Of a DNA stretch of 64,000 nt, positions 61,431-64,000 are shown piece after piece. The translations under genes and the position numbers were made by a program. How positions within the stretch are numbered: the stretch's first letter is position 1; each line of letters starts with the position of its first letter. This DNA comes from CAVUAF01 sp963739375 (GTDB taxonomy: Bacteria; Acidobacteriota; Terriglobia; Terriglobales; Acidobacteriaceae). The stretch lies in NCBI GenBank assembly GCA_963739375.1, contig CAVUAF010000019.1:56132-120131 (forward strand), in the 5' to 3' direction. The notes under the pieces were generated by a model, which searched no databases, was not told where the DNA came from, and saw nothing but the letters and a program-made list of their open reading frames with translations.

Positions 61431-62718
61431 TTATTTACGTCCTAAAGATAGAAAAATAATAGGGAGCATTCTCCTCACTTCTTCTTCCGTTAGACCATTT
61501 GCTTCAAAATTCTCTCGCGATTTTTCTATTATCTCCTCAACGCTTTCGCATCTCCAATACTTCTCCAGTTTATCCTCGTATTCCCTGCCTCCCATGGACG
61601 CGTTGATTAAATTCGCAATATCTTTCAGACCAAATGAATATTCCCTTATGGACGGATAAAAATTCCTCCGGCAGATTTGACATACATTTACGAGATAATC
61701 GGCTCCGGTTTTTACGGTCTCTTCGGCCAGGGTTTTGACAAAGATGGGTGCCATTTTCTGAGCTATTTGGGGAAAGGTCAGGTGTGGTGTTCCCCCGCAG
61801 CAAACGGTTTGTGCCCTGACCACCTTGAGTCCGGGAATATTGTCCATAAGCTTTCTTAGCGATTCATTGACTCCGGCGCGCCGGGTCATACAGGACTCGT
61901 GAAAGATTACCGTTTTCCCCAGAGGTTTGGTAAAGTTTGTTTTATCCAGGTGCTCGTTAAAGAACTGAGCATAGAATTGAACCTCGAAATCCAGATCAAG
62001 GAATTTAGGATAAAACTCTGTAAACTGACGATAACAACCAGGGCAGAGAAGAATGACCCTTTTAGGAGAAAAGGCTTTCAAGGCGGCAACCAACTTCCGG
62101 GCTTTCTCTTCTGACTCCCTGACCTTACCGGCAGTAGGGTGAGAAGGGAGACCACAGCAGAGTTCCCCGCCTGACAGACGTGACAAAATCAACCCCCATT
62201 CTTTCAAGGATATCTGTAAAAGCGAATATGGTATGAGGGAAACCCGGTAGATTGCATCCCGTAAACACCACATTGTCAGTTCTTTCTGGTCGGGAGGGTA
62301 CATTTCTTAGCCATCTCACCTCAGAAGGTTTCGCCTGAAGAGCATAAAGGGTTTTTGAGAAACCGGCTCTTTCCCTCAAGGAATTGAACGCTTCGGGTAG
62401 TTTCCCCAGCTTAGCCAGCCGAATTCTGGCGGCCTCAAACGCCAGCAAAACATCGATTCCCTGAGGGCAGGATTCGGTACAAATACCACAGGTGGCGCAA
62501 CTGAAAGCCTTATAAAAAACCTCTTCTGAGAGAACCCCTTCCCTTAAGAAGTTTATCACCTTTTCCATAATCTCCTCGGGGGCTTTATCCTTTATCTCGG
62601 TGTGCGGAAATACGGGGCAATTCCTCACACATTCCCCGCAGAGGGTACATTCTTCGACAGCCCGGCGGGCGATATCATTATAATATTCTTCCAGTGAAGA
62701 GTATTTCAGCTCGGACAT
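61431..62718 (-). CDS. HdrD/GlcF-like iron-sulfur protein with two CCG domains (frameshifted)
   Basis: About 429 residues, related to heterodisulfide reductase subunit D and lactate/glycolate oxidase iron-sulfur subunits. The N-terminus has two 4Fe-4S motifs, CTLCGECVRNCP and CATCGICTESCP. Two cysteine-rich CCG domains follow: GELCCGLPSH...GCYRQF and FHESCMTRRAG...TVCCGGTPHL...CQICRRNF. One shift near 62,175 (GTCACGTCTGTC) joins the halves. It likely passes electrons between a quinone or dithiol and a partner enzyme. It is transcribed after the DUF169 gene. Confidence 0.85.
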
Positions 62719-62734
62719 CGTTACCTCCCTAAAT

Positions 62735-63503
62735 TCAGGGATTCTGAAACTCTTTAAACAATTCGGCTTTTACTCTTTTGTCTCGTTCCAGAAACTTTTC
62801 CCTGCCATCTGTATATGACGGCAGAACCCATTTCATTTCTTTCAGGTTTTGCGTTATGGTGGGTAACCGCTGGTAGGGGATGGATATCAGCACCCATCCC
62901 GGCGGAAATATCTCTTTGGCTTTCATGCCGAAGCTCAAACCGGTAATCGTGTAATTTACGTTGCCGGTTTGATAAGGGTAAACCAGAAGCGAGGCGCAGG
63001 CAAAGACAGGCGTTGTCTGAGTCTTCCACAAGCTCTCCGGTCTTATAGCTCATGGCCCGCAGCACGATTTCTGCCTGAGCGGGAGTAGCCATCAAGACCA
63101 GGAGGTCAGGTTCGAAGGTCAGCTTGTCCAGCGGGGCGAAGGCAACATAGTTGATAGCACCCTTCTTAATTTGCGGAAAGCTTTGCAGAACATTATATAT
63201 GAGGTTAGCATTGGCACGGCCATGCTCGAAGATTTCTAATTTTTCTCCGATTCTTCCGGTCAGGGCCATGGGGCCGATTTCCTCCATGCCCAATATGCCT
63301 TTTCCGGCGCAATTCTCATTCTCTTTGCTGATGTAAAAGGGGGTTCCCCTTTGCTGTGCTTCTTTAATCATTTCACAGAAAGAAAGCTCTTTGTCCAATT
63401 GTTTAATTCCTTCCGGTTTGCTGAACAGGTACTTGATGCCGACGGGTGGCTTCTCAAAATTGAACTTTTTATAGATGGATAAATCGGTTTTAAGCGATTT
63501 CAT
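62735..63503 (-). CDS. DUF169 family protein (frameshifted)
   Basis: About 255 residues of the DUF169 family, function unknown. KKFNFEKPPVGIKYLFSKPE at the start, ENCAGKGILGMEEIG with its Cys, PDLLVLMATPAQAEIVLRAM and, after a shift near 63,010, TPVFACASLLVYPYQTG and IFPPGWVLISIPYQRLPTI define it. Spacing to the HdrD-like gene is 16 bases, so the two form an operon. Confidence 0.82.
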
Positions 63504-63560
63504 ATCAGCCTCCTGAAAAGACCCTCTGCCGTGCAGATGCCACGTAAAGATAAGGGTATT

Positions 63561-63627
63561 TAAGGCTCACCTCCCTGTATTTTACAATGGCGCATTCCAA
63601 GATTCCACCATAAGGAGGTGAGCCTTA
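63561..63627. promoter_or_regulatory. 14-bp inverted repeat upstream of the DUF169 gene
   Basis: TAAGGCTCACCTCC at 63,561-63,574 is the exact complement of GGAGGTGAGCCTTA at 63,614-63,627, 39 bases apart. It may be a terminator or attenuator after the TRAP gene or an operator. The palindromes GTTC-N-GAAC and GCTCTTAAAGAGC follow at 63,633-63,676. Confidence 0.55.
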
Positions 63628-63701
63628 TCCTTGTTCCTTAAAGAACCTGAATCAAATAACTCTGCTCTTAAAGAGCCAATTCCGTATCAGATTGAGAAGC
63701 C

Positions 63702-64000
63702 CTAAGGACTATATTTCTTCACCAGTTCCTTCCATTTTTCCAGCAGGTTCGCCGCCACCCGGGAATCCACACCCATCGATATGGCGTTGTCTCTCCACAC
63801 ACGGGCTAGAGGCTCCATGGCCACTAACCACGCTGCTTTCTCTCGCGGCTGTAGGTTCGACATACTTTTTACCCGCATCCGCGAGATATTGCAGACCCTT
63901 CGCATTGCTGGCGACCATATTCTCGGCAGATATCGCAGTTGATTCAAGCCAGGTATCATTGAAAATCTTCTGGTCCTCTGGTGACATGGCGTTCCATGTT
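63702..64000 (-). CDS. TRAP transporter substrate-binding protein DctP, C-terminal part (partial, frameshifted)
   Basis: The C-terminal ~98 residues of a TRAP (tripartite ATP-independent periplasmic) solute-binding protein, cut by the window end. TWNAMSPEDQKIFNDTW and the ending VAANLLEKWKELVKKYSP are typical. A shift near 63,855 splits the two parts. The substrate, usually a carboxylate, cannot be told from this part. Confidence 0.75.
   Translation of the reverse strand, partial: HGTPCHQRTRRFSMIPGLNQLRYLPRIWSPAMRRVCNISRMRVKSMSNLQPREKAAWLVAMEPLARVWRDNAISMGVDSRVAANLLEKWKELVKKYSP

Overview
The window is two unlike pieces of DNA. Positions 1 to about 59,845 are GC-rich and look like one aerobic heterotroph, most plausibly an acidobacterium (Koribacter/Terriglobia type). 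That is an inference from gene content (HemQ, inositol-phosphate synthase, PIG-L/NEW3 and D-aminoacylase secreted hydrolases, many secreted proteins of unknown function) and from spacers packed with short degenerate tandem repeats. Positions from about 59,845 to the end are clearly more AT-rich. They carry anaerobe-type genes: tandem thioredoxin-like proteins, an HdrD-like iron-sulfur protein, a DUF169 protein and a TRAP binding protein. The boundary cuts through a nuoM gene and looks like an assembly misjoin.

Layout. 1-13.6 kb: end of metH, a zinc-ribbon protein, a Rap1a/Tai-like and a DUF3800 protein, an OmpA-family/duplicated-domain pair, glutaryl-CoA dehydrogenase, glpX, PilZ, D-aminoacylase and a frameshifted S9 peptidase. 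14.4-25.7 kb: a frameshifted ABC exporter, DinB and YCII proteins, an MFS exporter, an amino acid permease, a PIG-L deacetylase and gamma-glutamyltransferase. 26-36.3 kb: PilZ, a histidine kinase/sigma54 response regulator pair divergent from a second sigma54 activator, nth, hemQ, DedA, ino1 and pilD. 36.6-41.4 kb: a PLP decarboxylase, lysS and two tandem paralogous secreted proteins.

41.4-57.9 kb is a respiratory and ATP synthase region: nuoA, a 3.3-kb interruption, nuoCD, a four-helix-bundle gene flanked by inverted repeats, nuoHIJKLMN, then atpZ/atpI, atpB and atpE. nuoB and nuoEFG are absent from the window. A second nuoM-nuoN pair runs on the minus strand at 58.0-59.8 kb.

Two patterns cut across the window. 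First, almost every spacer holds its own family of 6-12-nt imperfect tandem repeats or hairpin repeats, and in at least two genes (PLP decarboxylase, first nuoM) repeat DNA is read in frame as protein. Second, frameshifts are not spread evenly. They cluster at 12.0-13.3, 14.6-16.0 and 53.0-54.7 kb, once at 58.66 kb, and in nearly every gene after 60 kb. Most look like single-base insertions, so consensus error is more likely than gene decay.

No rRNA, tRNA, CRISPR array or transposase gene was recognised. The most unusual candidates are a possible small selenoprotein at 59.87 kb, the paired GTAA-loop hairpin repeats at 43.2-43.6 kb, and the in-frame invasion of genes by spacer repeats.
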